64,000 nucleotides of DNA, from positions 192,909-256,908 of the forward strand of contig VZRS01002622.1 in assembly GCA_013398055.1 (NCBI GenBank). The letters are read 5' to 3'. Below the pieces are notes generated by a model, which was given only the letters and a program-made list of their open reading frames with translations, had not been told where the DNA came from and made no database searches. Shown here in pieces: positions 1-14,300 of this stretch; the first letter of the stretch is position 1, and every line of letters begins with the position of its first letter. Origin of the DNA: Ifrita kowaldi. Lineage: Eukaryota > Chordata > Aves > Passeriformes > Cinclosomatidae. A program made the position numbers and the translations under genes.

Positions 1-3000
1 AAGCACCCAAAATAAAGCACTTAAAACTCTGGGATTTGGTTCAAATATCTCAGATGGAACTCATTTATGAGGTTGGCTTTTTAAAAAAGATAAGTAAGTT
101 TGGGTCTGTCCTTTGTATCCAACCACTGAGTCTTGTTAGTTAGAAATTGTGGAGCAACTGTCAAATGTGCAGGGGGGCAGGGACCCCAGATCAAACAGCA
201 GGCGTGGAATATGCTGAATTTTCACTTCTTTCAAAGTTTCCTCACTGTCTGAACCTTGCTCATCTCAAATGCTCAAGAATTACAAGACAAATAATGTAGG
301 CACTCTGAGGCTGTGGAGTCCTGAATCTTTAATAATGCTTTGATTGTTTCTTGGGTTGCTTTCTCAGGGACCACTTGTAACTGGTTCATACTGTTAATGG
401 GGGTCTGAAACTTCCTTTCCCATCTCCAGCAATTTCAGGAGCAGAAATCCTAGGAAGGATGCTGGGCTTGTTATAAAAGCATTGAAGGCAGAGACAATCA
501 GGGAAATAACATTTGTAGATTCTGGAGCTGACCTTACTCTTGATCTGCTACAAGATCAAGATGCATCTCATGTAGCCCATGGATCTCTCCCTGTGCTGGT
601 AGAAGCTCAGGCCTGCTCATGCACAAAGCCCTACAAGGCAGACAAGCTAGGTAAAATTAAAATATGCTGGTGTCACTTGGCATTAGATGTAGTTTACTCT
701 TTATCCATTTCAATGCAGGCCACTCATTTCATTAGCTGGAAAGCAACCTTCCTTTAAAGTAGGTTTATGATGGGGGCTTTTATATATCACTTCATCCATG
801 CTTTACTGCAGTACACAGGGACCCTGGTGGAAAACAGCAGTTCTTTGGTGAGTACTAGAAACAACCAGCTTTCTCTTTTTGGTATAAATAGTTGAGGACA
901 GAGAGAAGCAAGCTAATTTTTAATATGTGTTTAGATTGAAAGTGAGTTGCAGTGGAGCCTAGATAACACCCCAAGCAATTATACTTCCAAATTTTGCCCT
1001 TTGGGGACAGAAAAAGGCTGTCAAATGCTAGGCTCCCTGCAAATCAAAAAAGTCTTTTGAGTTATTTCCATTTTTAAAAGGGTCGCTTACTGAGAGCAAA
1101 CAACTCTAATAAATGAATAGTAGTTGATGCTCAAAACTTGGCAGAAGGTTTCAGAGCTGTGTAATGGCATTTGGGAGATGGATACACAGCTTTCTATGAC
1201 ATGTTTGTAGGGAGCTCCATAGGGAGAGAAAACTGAAACTACAATTTTTTCATTATATCCTTTTTCTGTAAAGGATAGAGTAGGTGTAGGGTTTTGTTAG
1301 CCACAGATCTTTCCCTCACGATCTCGGACTGCAATGCTGCTGAGGGGAAACAGATTACAGTAAGTAAAGTAACAGTGGTTACTTTCTAAATAGGGCTTTG
1401 GACATGGATAATCTTACAAGAATCATGTGAGTGCTGTTGGGAGTTATTCAAATTAAACAGTTCATGGGAACCCTGCCCCTGTTAGGGTTGTGCAAGAAAT
1501 TGAAAGGGTTCCCAGAGAAAGACCAGGGCAGCATGACACCAGTTTGTCACGTGTCAGAGCTGAGCCAGAGGTAAGTGCCACAAGAGCACATGGAAGACTT
1601 GAAGTTATTTACTTACACATAACAAATGACTGAGCTCTTGTATTTAAAGACCACAAAATACTTTCCCCCTATTTGTTGGCATTAATTAAACAGAATTTAC
1701 TTCTCTACTTCATCTATTATTCTGGTGCCCACTCAGCTGGTCAAGCCTGAGATTTCTGTCCCATCCATCCTGTTCCAACCTAAAAATCTCTTACTGTCTG
1801 ACATTTTGTTGTCTCTCTTGTATGCTGCAGGTCTTGGAGAAGTGTTTCCCATAAGAGGGTATAAGACACCATTTTGCATTAACCCACTGCCGTGAAACTG
1901 GATGTTAATTCCTACTACTTGCATTATCCCCGCATGGATCATGGCAGTGTGCTATCCATCACTGCTTAGGGAAAGAGACTCCAGTGAGCACAACCTGCCG
2001 ACTGGCTCCAGCTGGGACTCAGGTAAAACACACAGATTCTCACACGCTCACACCTAAAGTGGTGTCAGCAAGTCCCATGGCTGAAAGCCCCGGCACGGGT
2101 GATGCTCCCTCCTACAGATCAGGTGGGCCTGTCACCAGCGCTTAGTCAGCAGTGTCGGGAGCAAGGGGCAAGAAGCAGCGCTTCCTCTCCTCTTCACAGA
2201 GCTCTGGACAGTCAGTGTGCCAAAAGCTTTGTGTAAGACAGTCTGTTGCCTTCAGGAAAACAAATGTGAACTCTCCTGCGTCTAATATTAGATCACATTG
2301 TCAAAACGGGTTGTGATCAATCTCTTTGAAGAAGGAAAGGAAATCCCAGTGCCCCTTGTAAACTTGAACAGTAGTGCTTCTCAGGACAGACATTTCCTAA
2401 ACAAGGTGCTGCTAGTATCTGATGGTATATCAGTATTTTTCCTTCCTTATTCCCTGATTTCTAGTTTCATAAAGGAGTAGAGTTGGTCCTTTCAACAGCT
2501 GACATGTCAAAAGCATTCAGGAGGAAACTACAAGAAGCTGGCAGTGACTTGGAAAAATGAAGCAAATCTGCAGGGAATCTCTTGGCTGATTTAGTGGCTT
2601 TCTAACATCTTTCCCTTCCAGCTGGACCTGCCTCCTGGTAGCAAAGGCCCTATCTAGGCTGAACACATCAGAGACAGCACACTGACCTCTTTAATTTCTG
2701 AGGATTAATGAGGTTTTACTGCTTAAGGTAAACACCTAAATGAATGCTGAGGAGCTTTGCTCACATTTCTCTGTCTTTTTCTGTCCTCCATCACCTCTCA
2801 GTTATGACTCATTGGCAGAAGTCATAAATAATGTAATGTTTTTAAAATTTCTCTGATAAAATTGAACTGTGTAGTATAAGATCACTTGTGAAGGGAGAGC
2901 TGTGGCAGATGTAACAAGTGAGAATCCTGCTGAAGCACTGTTGTTGTTTGGGTATATTTCAAAGGTTTAAATAGGATTAAGGTATTTATTATTATTAATG

Positions 3001-6000
3001 GGAGAAGAACCTTTATCCCTCCAGAACATTAGAGATACACTGGGTTTTTTATGCCACAGAGGAATACTCTATGGGCAAATACAAGGTTCTTGTAGTCTAA
3101 ATAGTCAAGCTTGAAGCTTATGCAGGCTGAGGATTTCCTCTTACTAACAACACACACTGCTCATTCTGCTGCAACCTTGTTAAGGCCAAAGGCTGAGGCA
3201 TTCATAATAAACTACTGATTTGAAGTGCCTTGATTGCATGGGGCACTTTAAATGGACCTTTATTTTTAAGTAATACTCTTCACAATGTTTCACACCTGGA
3301 GCACTATGAATTGGAGGTTCCCAGCTCGCTGGCCATTCTTGAAAACCTTCGGGATATTGATGGATGAATGAATAGCGTATACCTAGGCAAGAAGGTCTGT
3401 GACTGCTTGGTGCTACAGCATTAAAAGAGAAAAAATAAATGACAGGCTTTATGGTTAAGTAAGCTGCCGTATTCTGACAGGATAGTGCTAGCATCTGATT
3501 TGTAGGGCAGGTGAAAGGCTTTTTCCCCCATAAAAATCTTGGGTTAAATTAAAAAAAGCACCCTCTCAAACCACCGTTACCCCGAGAACTCCCAAACATT
3601 CAGTAGGTAGCATTATGTGAAATACACATTTCACACTGACCACTGCTTCCTCCTTTGTCCCTGGTGTGTGTGCAGCACTTTCTGCTATTTGAAGTGGGGA
3701 GAGGCATTTTGGTGTGGTTGTCTGCTTCAGTTCAGGACATATGAATATTTTTTGCTGCAGAGCATCATTTTCCTGGTGTGTGGAGCAGAGCAAGGTCATC
3801 TGGAGCAGCTTAAGGAAGGGAATAAATCAATGAACCAAGCAAAGGCAGTCACTGGTAACTAGCTAAGAATAAAAAGTTAGGCTCTGGTATGCAATGTTCA
3901 CTGACAGCAAACAGAGCTTGAAATCCTCAAGCCAAATGGTGCATTTCTGAGCTCAGGACAGGCTTGTAGGAAGCTGAGTTGTTATTGGATCTCGGGATGC
4001 TGTGGTCTGAGTGAAGGTCAGCTTCAAGCAGTGTTTGCTGACAAGTGCAATAGATGAGTTGCTGTGTGAGCTGGCTTTAATGGACTTGAATGAAATAAGA
4101 AACGTTGGACCCTGAGTGTTGTTAAAGGGTTTTACGTACGAAGCCATTATCTCTTGGTTTTGTAGCCTCACTGTATTTGCCTGGCTGGGACATGGCAGAA
4201 AACTTTGTGGAGCTCTTTCTGACACAGCTGGGGGGTAAGAAGAGACCTGAGTGACTGCAAGATTTCCAGCCCAGTGAGTAGCCTGAAAAGAACTGGGTTA
4301 TTCAAATGCACTGTTAAAACACTATAGGTGCTCTGGGAAGGAAGCAGCACATGCGAGGTTTCTTGATTTAGTCTGGTTTAAGATTCATGTATTGCTCTTT
4401 TTTTTTTAACTGTCTGCTCTGGTTAGGAAATGCTTCCTTGACATACTTGCTTTCAGATGTTGGTAGCCTGCACGGGACCAGGGCTTGGTTCAGCTCAGTA
4501 GAAAAGTAAAATAAAATATTCCTGACCTGTTATAGAGAAAGCCCTACATTGCTCCTTGCTGTGCTTGCCCCCATGGGGCACTCCACTGTTTGTCCCTTTA
4601 GCCTTCAGGCTCTGGTGGCTGTCCTTGCCGTCCCTCACCCATACCCTGACCCCTCCTGCTTTGGCAGCTCTTTGCCCACAGAGGGGGTGACTGAACTCCC
4701 TCCTGCCTTGCCCCCCTCCTGTCCCCAGGGCTCTGTTCAGCTGTAGCATCTCAGTGGTGTTCAACACTACGAGGAAGATGCGCAGGTCTCTGGCTGAGCT
4801 GAGGGCTGGTGCTTACAGCCAAGCAGCTGCACAGCATCCTCCTGTGAGAAATTACAGGGATCTCCCAAGCTATTGCTGCTCTGGTGCACCTGGGTGGTGT
4901 TCTGGGGATTTCCCCTGTTTGGCAGGGAGGCAGTTGCAATACAAATGAGCTTTGGCTGCAATAAAGATAAAAAATGTTGTTGATAAAGGATGTTATCTCC
5001 TCAAAGTGTTATTTAGGCTTGCTGTTCTGCCAGCACTGTTCTGTGTGGCCTTGTGAAAGTTGCTTCTGTGCATCAACCCCCCCTTGCACTAATGGTCCAG
5101 GGCTGGTTTTGTCACAGGGGTATTGTCAGGATAAATGCAGCTGAGGCCACAAAGCATTGTGGTGACATGAACCACTTCATTGTCTTGACTGATTGAATGC
5201 AATAAACAGGATGTCTAAGTCACCTAACTCACATCACAGGACATCTCACTTTCACCTTGATGAAGTAAATTTTCTTAACTTGCTTGGAAATTGTGTTGAT
5301 ATTCTAAAGTAGAAAGCAAAACCAACCCCAAGGTCCGGCGTATAGAGACAAGAAAGGTTATTTTTAACAGTGTGGGAAGTGCTGTACTTACAAGGCTAAT
5401 GCTACCCACGGGACGTGCCTTGCATTTTTCTGAACAGAAGCAGAGCCCTCTCGAGTTACAGAGCTGAAGGGGAATAGCAAGCTGGTGTGCTAATAATTCC
5501 CATGTTACTATTTTTAAAGTTCTGCCTGTGTTGTTTGTAGCATTGTTACCCAGCAGTGCCTCCTGATGCCAGGTTACTTCAGGCAAAGTTGGTGTTTGCA
5601 GTTAAATGTGTATAAATTTTCTTGATTTTGTTTGCTTCCCTTCCCCCCATTATAGTCTTATGCATTACTTCTACATTAAAAAAAACCAAACAAACTTGTA
5701 GCCAGAAACTTAACCTTGACAAAATTCAATTTTGTTGTCTTGTTCAAATACTCGGAGCTGTATTTACAGTCCCAGCACCTTTCACCTGCCTTTTTGGCCT
5801 TAGTTGTGGGTACACAAAATGTCTTCTGTGAATCTTTTTTGCCTTGATGGCTCAGTTCTTTCCTAGTCAGCTTGTATGTGAAAACACCATTGAACATGTT
5901 CAGGCAAGCTGATGGATCAAAGAATTAGAGGTACAAAGCTCCTTTTTGCATGCCTGCCCTGGTCCCCCGTGGAAGCTCCCAGGGAGGCTTGGTCTGCTGC

Positions 6001-8639
6001 TGTGGGGCTTGGCGGAGCCTCTCCTCTGCAGGCAAAGCTGTCTGGGAAATCCGGTTCCCTTGCAAAGGCTCTGGTGATATGTACTGACAACTGTGAGGAT
6101 GTCCCTGAAAGGAGAGCTGCTGGAGGAGCAAGCAAGGCTGTTATTAGCAATAAAAGCTGAAACATTTGTGAGAGTCCCTCTGAAAGAAAGCACATTTTCT
6201 GCAGGAGTGGGGAAAGCCAAAGTACAGCTTGTCCTCTGCAGTAACGCTGTTTCTTACACCTTCTGTGCACAGGGAGGTTCCCGTACATCCCTTGCCTGTC
6301 AGCCTGTCGGCACCGCGATAAATCATCGCTTACCTGGAGGTGGCAGGACTGCTGACTGCTGCCGTGTTCCTATAGTGACAAGCAGCCTTCCCAGGTGCAC
6401 GGAGCAAATAGGGAAGGGGCAGAGCCGAAGGGGAAAGGAGGCAGCTCATTTTTAGGGTCTCAGGGGCAGAAGGTGTGAGAGGGAGGTGGGAGCAGAGAGA
6501 TCCTTATGTGTCGAGCAGTCTCACCACAGCCTCAGAAGCCCCTTGCTGTAGTCTCCCATCTGCCAGCACACAGAGGTGTAATATAAAGGTTATACCAATG
6601 TGCTATTCCAGGCTTCATTTTTATTCCACGGGGGTTTAAATTATTTATGTACAGCACAGCAACAGCTGAACCTGCTGTTAGAAGGTACCTTGTAAGACCT
6701 TTTTAAATATTTAGTACTTACTAACAGAATGAAGCAAGCAAACAGGGATAGCTAAAGTGTTGAGGATGTGCTCAATTTTTAAACAGTTAAAACAAATTAA
6801 GCAACACTTCAGAAGAGAAGTGTACAAAGGCCATTTGCCTCATACCAAGTGGTCTGCACAATGACAAGAGACCATCTGGCTGATCTGGATTTTTATGTGG
6901 GGCTGACTGCTCAGTTCAATGGACGGTGCTCTTAGAATGATGATCCTGTAGATTCAGCTGCTTGGCAGCTCCTGGATCTATCTTTTGGTCAGCCACAATG
7001 GGAAGCAGGCACTTTCCTTTAGAAAGATGCATCTGCTGTGGGCAAGTCTCGCTGTGGTATGTCCTTGTAGACCTACGCTGGAGCTCTCGCTCTGCCAGCT
7101 TCCCTCTATTTTCCCTTCTGTGTGGGTGGATGTTGCCAAAGCGAATGGATAGCGATCGTGCTTCCCCCAGGCAAAGAAAATAGAAAACATTCCCTGGCAG
7201 CTTTCTTGATTTCTTATTCCAAATTTGTGTTTATCTTATCAATATTCATGGCGCTCTGTATATTCTCGGGGTATCTCATAGGCCAGCGTGAGACTAAGTA
7301 CATTCAGGAAAGCTCTGTTCTCAGTAGGGATTGTGAAGCAAGTGGACTTGCCCAAGATAATGCAGAAAGTACAGGGCAGGGGGCTTTGCCTCCAAGTTTT
7401 CTGGGTATATTATTCTTCCTGGCTGCTGCCACAGAAGCTCAGTGCTGTGTCCCTCCCACTGTTGCTGGTGGCATCCAGAAACAGCAAGGGGCAGCCGTCT
7501 GCGTGGCTTTGCAGCACCTGGGTGGGAGGAGTGAGTGTGACTTACTGACCTCAATCCTCCAGTAAAGGCCAATGACTTTTGTAGAATGTAAAACAGTGAT
7601 CTTGGGTCCCTGCTGAGAAGTAGAGAAAAACCAAACAATAAACTCAACACCTAGCTCAGGCCTGGATGCAGGAACAGACCTGTTTAGAGCATCTCGTCTC
7701 TGCCCACTGAAACCAAGGGGCAGGAATAGCTCTACCAGAGTCAGAAAAGGTTGCTGGCTCTGTGGGTGGACTGAGGACATATCTGCACCTGGATCTGGAC
7801 TGCCAAACACAGGCTGCCCAGGACAGCTGCCAGCCATAAGGGTCAGGGATGAGGTTAGCAGAGAGGACAAGGGAGGGAGTCAATGTGTCCTGGGGAAACA
7901 CTGCACTTCAGCTTTGTCTCTCCCCACAGCAGGAGGGGAAGATGGTGTGTGACACTGGATTGCTCTGGAATAAAATTATATGGACAAGAGCTTGTGTCAA
8001 GCCAGAAGAGCTGTGTCTGAGAAGAACATAGGAACTGATTGTGTGAGAGAGGTGCAGGGGAGAAGCATGTGAGTGGCAGGGAACAGCTTTAGATGAAATG
8101 AAAAAAAGTGGAACAGGGTACAAGCAAGTGGCATCAGATGTAATAAAAATCCAAATAAAAATCTTGGCAAGGGTTAGAGAGCTGAGGTGTGGCTGAGGGA
8201 AAAGAAGATATAAATATTAGAAATAAATTAAAAATATCCAGGGCTGCAGAAACAGTGGAAGATAATACAATAACATTAAATAGTGCAAGCACTAGGACTC
8301 ATTTACTAGGATAGATCAGTGCTATATTTATGTGAGTAACACAAATACACTCCAGGGTTGCTTAAAAGGATTATATGGCCAGAGCATAGTGAGTGCTGGC
8401 TGCAATAGCTGACAGTAAATAATTACAAGTGGAAGGGCTAGAGTTACTAATTATTAAGATTTCCTGACCCTGCTCATTATAAGATGCTCATTTTGGTTAC
8501 TTATAACTCTAAGAAGGTAGGACTGGGCTGTAATTTTTCATACCAGCTGTCTGCCCCAGGCTGAATGTGTCTGAAAAACAGCATTTCAAGACAACTGGGA
8601 CAAGACTTGGGATCATGAAGATGGAAGTGGGGACTGACA
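1..8639. other. Gene-free stretch, no recognised element
   Basis: I read both strands and saw no exon, no repeat family I know and no RNA gene. Open frames are short, overlap on both strands and have no homology I recognise. 4540-4950 and 5930-6460 are somewhat GC-richer than the surroundings. Confidence 0.6.
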
Positions 8640-8900
8640 ATAGGAGTATAAAAGCATCCCTTGTGTGCCTAAGGATGAAATCAAGAAGACAAAAGCCCAG
8701 CTGGAGCAAAGACTTGAGGCAGGCTTTTAAGGGTAACAAAGAAGGAATCCTGCAGGTATGGTAGCTCCTGAAAGAAATTCAGGGAAGATATGAGTCTGCT
8801 AACAGAAAGAGGAGGCAGACATGTTTGACACAGAAAAGAGTGAAGTGCTCAAGTACTTGAAAAATAGTTACAAAGAATGCAGGACCCAAATCACTCCCCA
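8640..8900 (+). mobile_element. Ancient CR1 fragment before the reverse transcriptase
   Basis: The frame at 8678-8757 reads KKTKAQLEQRLEA, then FKGNKEGILQV. This resembles the CR1 ORF2 segment 'KAKAQLELRLARDVKGNKKGFYRY'. About 75 bp later DTEKSEVLK (8828-8854) matches 'DTEKAEVLN'. Frameshifts separate the pieces. The relic may continue to about 9080, where I cannot align it. Confidence 0.6.
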
Positions 8901-10254
8901 GTATATCAAGGGGCAATGCCCATAGACTGCACCTCGGGGTGCTTGGGTTGGACCCAAAGTAAAAGGAGATGCATACTGCATAGGAAAAGCTATCCAGAGG
9001 GGTTTTGAAGGTTTTTGGGGCTGAGAGAGATAAAGCTGTGACTGGCTTGATGTGGCTTTGCTGATAGCCCTGCTGTGAATGGGGACTGGATGGCCTCCCA
9101 GCCAGCATCTCCTTGGTGCTCTGAAGCTGTGGTGAAAAGTGTTGCTTTGACTATGCTGGAAAAAGGTACAGTGACTTTTTATTTGAGAAGCTTTAGTCTC
9201 TCTGTATCTTAGCTTTGAAAGGCAAAAGACATCAGGTTTTGGGTCAGGGGTAGAGAACCCAAAACACTGTCCACCAAAGCAGCCTTTACATCTGTGATGA
9301 CAACCCGAGGTTTTCCTCTTTGACTCTTACTCTGCTGTCAGGAAGCATGTGCCTTGGGCAAAATGTCCCATCTTCCCTGGTGCTGCAGATGGTAAAAGAA
9401 GCAAACCAGGTTTGGCTCTCAGTTGTGCTTTTCTTCTGAGTGGCAGCAGTCAGCTGCGTGTCTAAACTCTGGCAGGGTTTGCACGTATTTTTCCCCATTT
9501 GACGTCTGAATGCTTCTGACATGCTTGGAGGTCTGATAGGATGACAGTCTTGAAAAACACTGGTGGAAGCAACTAATTCTTTTCTCTGGAGCAGGGATTA
9601 AGTTGTGCCTCATGCAGAAAAATAAAGAAGTAAACCAAAATAACTGCAAAGTAAAACCCAACAATTCTGTGTAGTAAATAAATAGAAGAGTCCTGTGGGA
9701 AAAAAGGACGTCACATAATAAAACCTGTGCAGTAAACCAAAACAATGCACAGAAGTAAGTATTTTTTTCTCAGATTTCAGTTACCTATGTAACTGAAACT
9801 GGTGCCCAGCAGTCAGGCTTAAACAGGAAAGGTCTCTGCAGCGGTCTTGCACATCAGGCTCTAATTTGCCCTGAAACCAGGAGAACAGCATCTTGGTAAA
9901 AACAGCACTGGTGGATTTGTAGACCCCCTTTTAACCTAGCAGGCCCTTGGCATGTGAGGAATGGGAAACAGGCAGTGTACCTGTATGTCTTCTGTCTGTG
10001 GGGCAGAAATATTACCGATGTAGTTAAAGGAATTCAGAGATCTGGTTTCAATGTATTGTTTCAGTGACAGAGCCCAGCCAAACAAGCTGAAGATTTGAAT
10101 CTTAGCACAGAGGAGAGGGTATTCACTTGCTGCCTCCTGGAATATCACTCTTGGCCAACCCACAGAAGGGAAAATCCTTACATAGGTTTAAAGTCAGGAA
10201 CCAGCGCAGAAGAAAATGTGCGTTTCTTGGAGTGGAGAAAAATCACCAGAGGAG
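8901..10254. other. Unassigned spacer between two CR1 pieces
   Basis: The interval separates CR1 segments that would be roughly 0.9 kb apart in an intact element. It may hold decayed CR1 sequence and later insertions. I could not align it to anything. Confidence 0.5.
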
Positions 10255-10640
10255 CTTGTGGGGTCTGTGCTGTTCAGCAGATTTCTATGTGACCTGGAAA
10301 AGGGGTTAACTGTGAGCTGCCAAAATTTGCTGATGGCATTAAATTGTTCAAATTAGTAAGAAGCAGGACCAGCTGTGAAGAGATGTAGAAAGAAGAACCT
10401 TGTGATAGTGGGTGACTGAGCAAAAAAAAAAAAAAAAATTGCATATGCCATTCAGCATAAATGAATGTTCAGGGATACATGTAAGAGCAAAACAGTTATG
10501 ACTACATATAAAATGATAGCCCTGAGAAGAGCTGAGGGAGCAGGGAGATATAATTCAGGACCTTGATCTGGGATTACGTCAAACACCTGAAAACACTGGT
10601 AGTGGTCAGTATTCAGTGATGGTTAAATAGAACTGACATA
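10255..10640 (+). mobile_element. Ancient CR1 fragment with the reverse-transcriptase active-site region
   Basis: The frame at 10298-10355 reads KGVNCELPKFADGIKLF. In active CR1 the motif is KFADDTK, so the second catalytic aspartate is lost. Further matches follow: gtgggtgactgagcaa (10408-10423), ttcagcataaatgaatgttc and actacatataaaatgatagc (10501). A 17-A run sits inside (10422-10438). It may be the downstream half of the relic at 8640. Confidence 0.63.
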
Positions 10641-11119
10641 TGAAATGTTAGGAGTTATTAACATGCTAGGAAACAAAACAGAACATACTAGTTTTGGTAA
10701 AACAGCACTTTCTGCTCTGACTTCACTACACTGGTTTCCTGGAGACCAGGTGATGTGTTCACAGTCTTTGTGCCATTCCTTTGTCTGAGAGAGGGAATGG
10801 GGAGGGCTAATAAAGAAGAGGTTTCTTCTCCTAGTATGTCATGTCAATTTTCCTTTGATATCAAGGACTTGCTCCTCTGTGAAAAGAAGCCAATTTTGCA
10901 ATGTGTGGAGGAACAACATGAGCCCTCCAATAACTGCTGTGGGGGGAACTCAACAGCCCCTACTCTAGTTCATCTCACCCCAAAGGTTGCATGAAGGATC
11001 CCTGTTAAATGCAGTAAGGGCAATATAGGTGGAAACTGACACTGGGGTGAGATTATAGCTCAACATTATCTTAAAAAGTGGGAATCTTCAATAAGATGCA
11101 ATAACTAGTTCTTGGAGGA

Positions 11120-11300
11120 GCAGCATTAGTGGAAGGAATACTTAGAGGTCATTTAATCTAACCACTTTCTAAAACCAGCATTAATCTCAATATCAAAATA
11201 GGTTGGTCAGGGCCTCTTTGTGATGCAGTGACTTGTTGAGTAGTTTCAGTGCTCAGCCATGGGCTAGTCCCAGTGCAATGAGTCCTATGTGGATCACCAT
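11120..11300 (-). mobile_element. Possible ancient CR1 3' end
   Basis: On the + strand cttagaggtcatttaatcta is followed by accactttctaaaaccagc, ataggttggtcagggcctc and, further on, a 'cagtgctc' segment. This follows the order of the antisense CR1 3' end (ggtcatctagtccaacc ... caggttgctcagggcc). Identity is low and the ends are uncertain. Confidence 0.42.
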
Positions 11301-14300
11301 GTCTTGGCCAGGCTTGTGAAGAAGTAACGAATCTTGCAAAGTTGGGTTTTTTTCTTGTATCCATTCACATTATCTGTTTTTTGCTGGGGCTGTGAGGTTG
11401 GCAGCATGTTGAGATAAAAGGACAATTAAGTAGCTAGCCTGGGCTGGGAGGGTTAGTGGCAAATATGTGCTACAAACAGAGCACTTCAGGCACTTGAGCC
11501 TGTCCCCCAACAGACATAACCTCTGGGTCTTGCTGTCTCCCGGAGAAGCTGAGCAGTACGTGGGCTTTAGGTGAAACTTCTTACTGGGTTGGAAAAGCCA
11601 GCTCTTGCTCCCTATGGGTCATTTATTTTCAGCCTCCATTACTGTTGTGTTGACCACTGCTTCCAAGGTAGGTTTGTATTGGGAGTGAGGGTCAGTGTGG
11701 GTGGGGATTAGGTGTGGTGTTCGAAGACAGTAGACACGTGATTGTATTTTCAATACTTCTTTTGACTGCTTTCTGCATGGTTTGTCAAACAGGATGAAGA
11801 AGCACAAATGAAATCAAGTACCCTGGTTGTACATGTCCCTCTCAGTCCCCTAGCTCAGCTTCCCAGATGTGTTCCTGCAGCTTCTTGCTGGTGAGCTCGT
11901 GTGGCAAGGTTAAGGCTGCGGGTGACCTGAGGCCAAGGGCTGTGGCAGGACAGTGTCCCAGGAGCTGGGCACAGGGGCCAGCCAGCTGCCTGCTGTCCCC
12001 AGCTGTGTTCTCTGCTGTGGCCCAAACAAGGGCTCACGGGCTGGCTTTAAGACGTGCAAGCTTTCTGCCACCTGCTCACAGAATGAAAAATTAATATGCT
12101 TATGCACTGACTAAATCATGCTGTACACTAATTCCTGAAGAAAATGTTGATAAGAGTGCTTTGAGAAAGGCTTTTTAATATCCTTTCCAAGTGACTAAAG
12201 GAATTCCAATTAGACCTTACATGTCATTTTCATTTCCCTTGTCATTGCTGTCTAATTCTGAAAAATGCTTCCATCTCTCCTGCTTTCATGTATCATCTGC
12301 TTTTCTTATTTGTCCACCCATAATCCTGGTGGGTGACATGACAGCTATTTCCATGGCAAGAGCATTACAAATTCTAATAATACCTTTCACTGAAGTAGCA
12401 CTTTTATCCCTGGTGGAGCTGTGCGAAATGAAGTTTTATATACATCATTTCATCACTTCATATGGTTTTCTAATCTCACGTTGTGCAGCTCCTGGTTACC
12501 ACATTTCATGCAACTTGCTGGAAAAAAAACCCCACAGCACTCCTTTTTTCCTTTGCGGTTTTGATCTAAAAAAAAAATCTCTTTGGCTTGGAAGTACGAT
12601 TTATTTAGGTTTTGGATTGGAAACAAAGCTATTCAGCATTTAAACATGTTAAGAAAATGTCCCTATGTGCTAAAATAGGCTTATTTTGGTTTGTGTAACC
12701 AAAAGTAAACCCCCATCCAACCGCTCTGAATTTCAGCTAGACAGCTTTGCATTTGATTACTTCTATCCCGTGTATCTTTACTCTGAAAAGATTGAAAATC
12801 CGTTTTTGTGCTGAAGATTTTATATTAAATATTTGTTTTATCTGCCATGGAAACCCAGCTACTTTTGCAAGGGGTGTGGCCAGTGCTGAGCACTGAGCTG
12901 CAACGCTGCGCAGTAGCTGCCGGGATGCTGCGAAGGGAGCACAATGCCCAGGCTTTAGGACAGAGAGGATTTGTGTAGGCTGAATGTTAATGACTCAAAC
13001 TGCAGTTTTTCCAAGGCACTAGGCTCAATTTCTCTCAGGATGGAGTACAATGAACAAGAGCTATTCCTGGCCAAGTGTCATGGTTTTAGCTCAGCACAGA
13101 TGTGGAGGGAAGGTGACTGCTGAACGCTAGCACTAGTTTTTTGGGGTTTTTTGCAGTATCTGAGATTTCTTTGTCTTTGCTTGTTAAAAATATGTCTGTG
13201 AAATGAAGGAATAATGAAAAAATATACAATTACTTTTCTGGGTGTTGGCTTAGGGAAAAAATGATATTTCCTAGAATTCTCTAACACTTCAGCTCAGTGA
13301 CTGAATATGTGTTGTTTAAATTGGATAACTACTGCTGCAGCCTTCTCTCAAGAGAGAGGAACTAGAGTTCATTTGTTGAAACTCTCCTCTGCTACATTTA
13401 TTCTCACACAGTACTGGGCTCACCCTTGGCTGCTTTCTTATTTAATTGCTGTTGACCAGGAATAATTTCACAGAAGGCAAGAGAATTGACACTGCAAAAC
13501 AGCGCCAAAGAGGACTAAGTAATGCACAAGGACTAAAAGTCTCCTTGTGCATTACTTTATTAATACGCTTGAGAACGAAGAATATAATTCGAGTCAGTAA
13601 AATGTTCAGTGAATCACTGCTTCGTAGCCCCATCAACTTTCCAAGGGTGGCTGTGCAATTTGTATTTTGCCCCTGGAGAACCTGTGAGCTCAGTCATGTC
13701 CAAATCAGAAATACTTATGTATTTAGTCCATATTTGAGTTCATTTTTATTAATCCAAGGTTAAGTATGGATTGCCCTTTTGCTCTGTGGCATTACATCAT
13801 TTAAAGGAAAACTTTTACTTTTAGTTGTCCTATATTTTGCAATGTCTAGCCCCAAGTATCCCATAAAGGGGCTATTTCACAAGCAGTAAGTACATGCTTT
13901 TTGTTAAGACATGCACAAAAGACATCAATGACTGATGTTTTAAACCACTGAAATCTAAAGTGAATGCTCTGTGAAATTCTGGGGGAAATCACAGCATGAC
14001 CTGTCCTCTGTTCTTGCTGGCCTTGGATCCAGGCTCCAAAGAAAAACACATGTGCAGTGGTTTAAAGGAAAAGGAACTACACAATATAGAGGGCATGGCA
14101 CAATGTACTGTGGCACTAGACAGTGTCCTTGGTCATGCAGAAGAACATTTTTGTACAGGGGAAAAATGTTGCATTTTCAAATTTATACTGTATTTGAAAG
14201 GGACCTGCAGACATTGTAGCTGTGTGAAAAAGCAAAGCAAATATGATTACATGTTCAACAGCAAGATTGCCTTCTTTTGATGCTTTTGTGCAGATGTTGA

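Noticed and set aside
7122..7870. Overlapping open frames of about 145 codons on both strands
   Set aside because: Frames on both strands overlap, share no known domain and lack splice signals.
12191..12643. 150-codon open frame on the + strand
   Set aside because: Its composition is hydrophobic and AT-driven, no domain is recognisable, and no splice or promoter context was seen. A chance frame of this length is expected in 64 kb.
13517..13557. microRNA precursor
   Set aside because: A 16-bp stem is too short for Drosha/Dicer processing, which needs roughly 30 bp.
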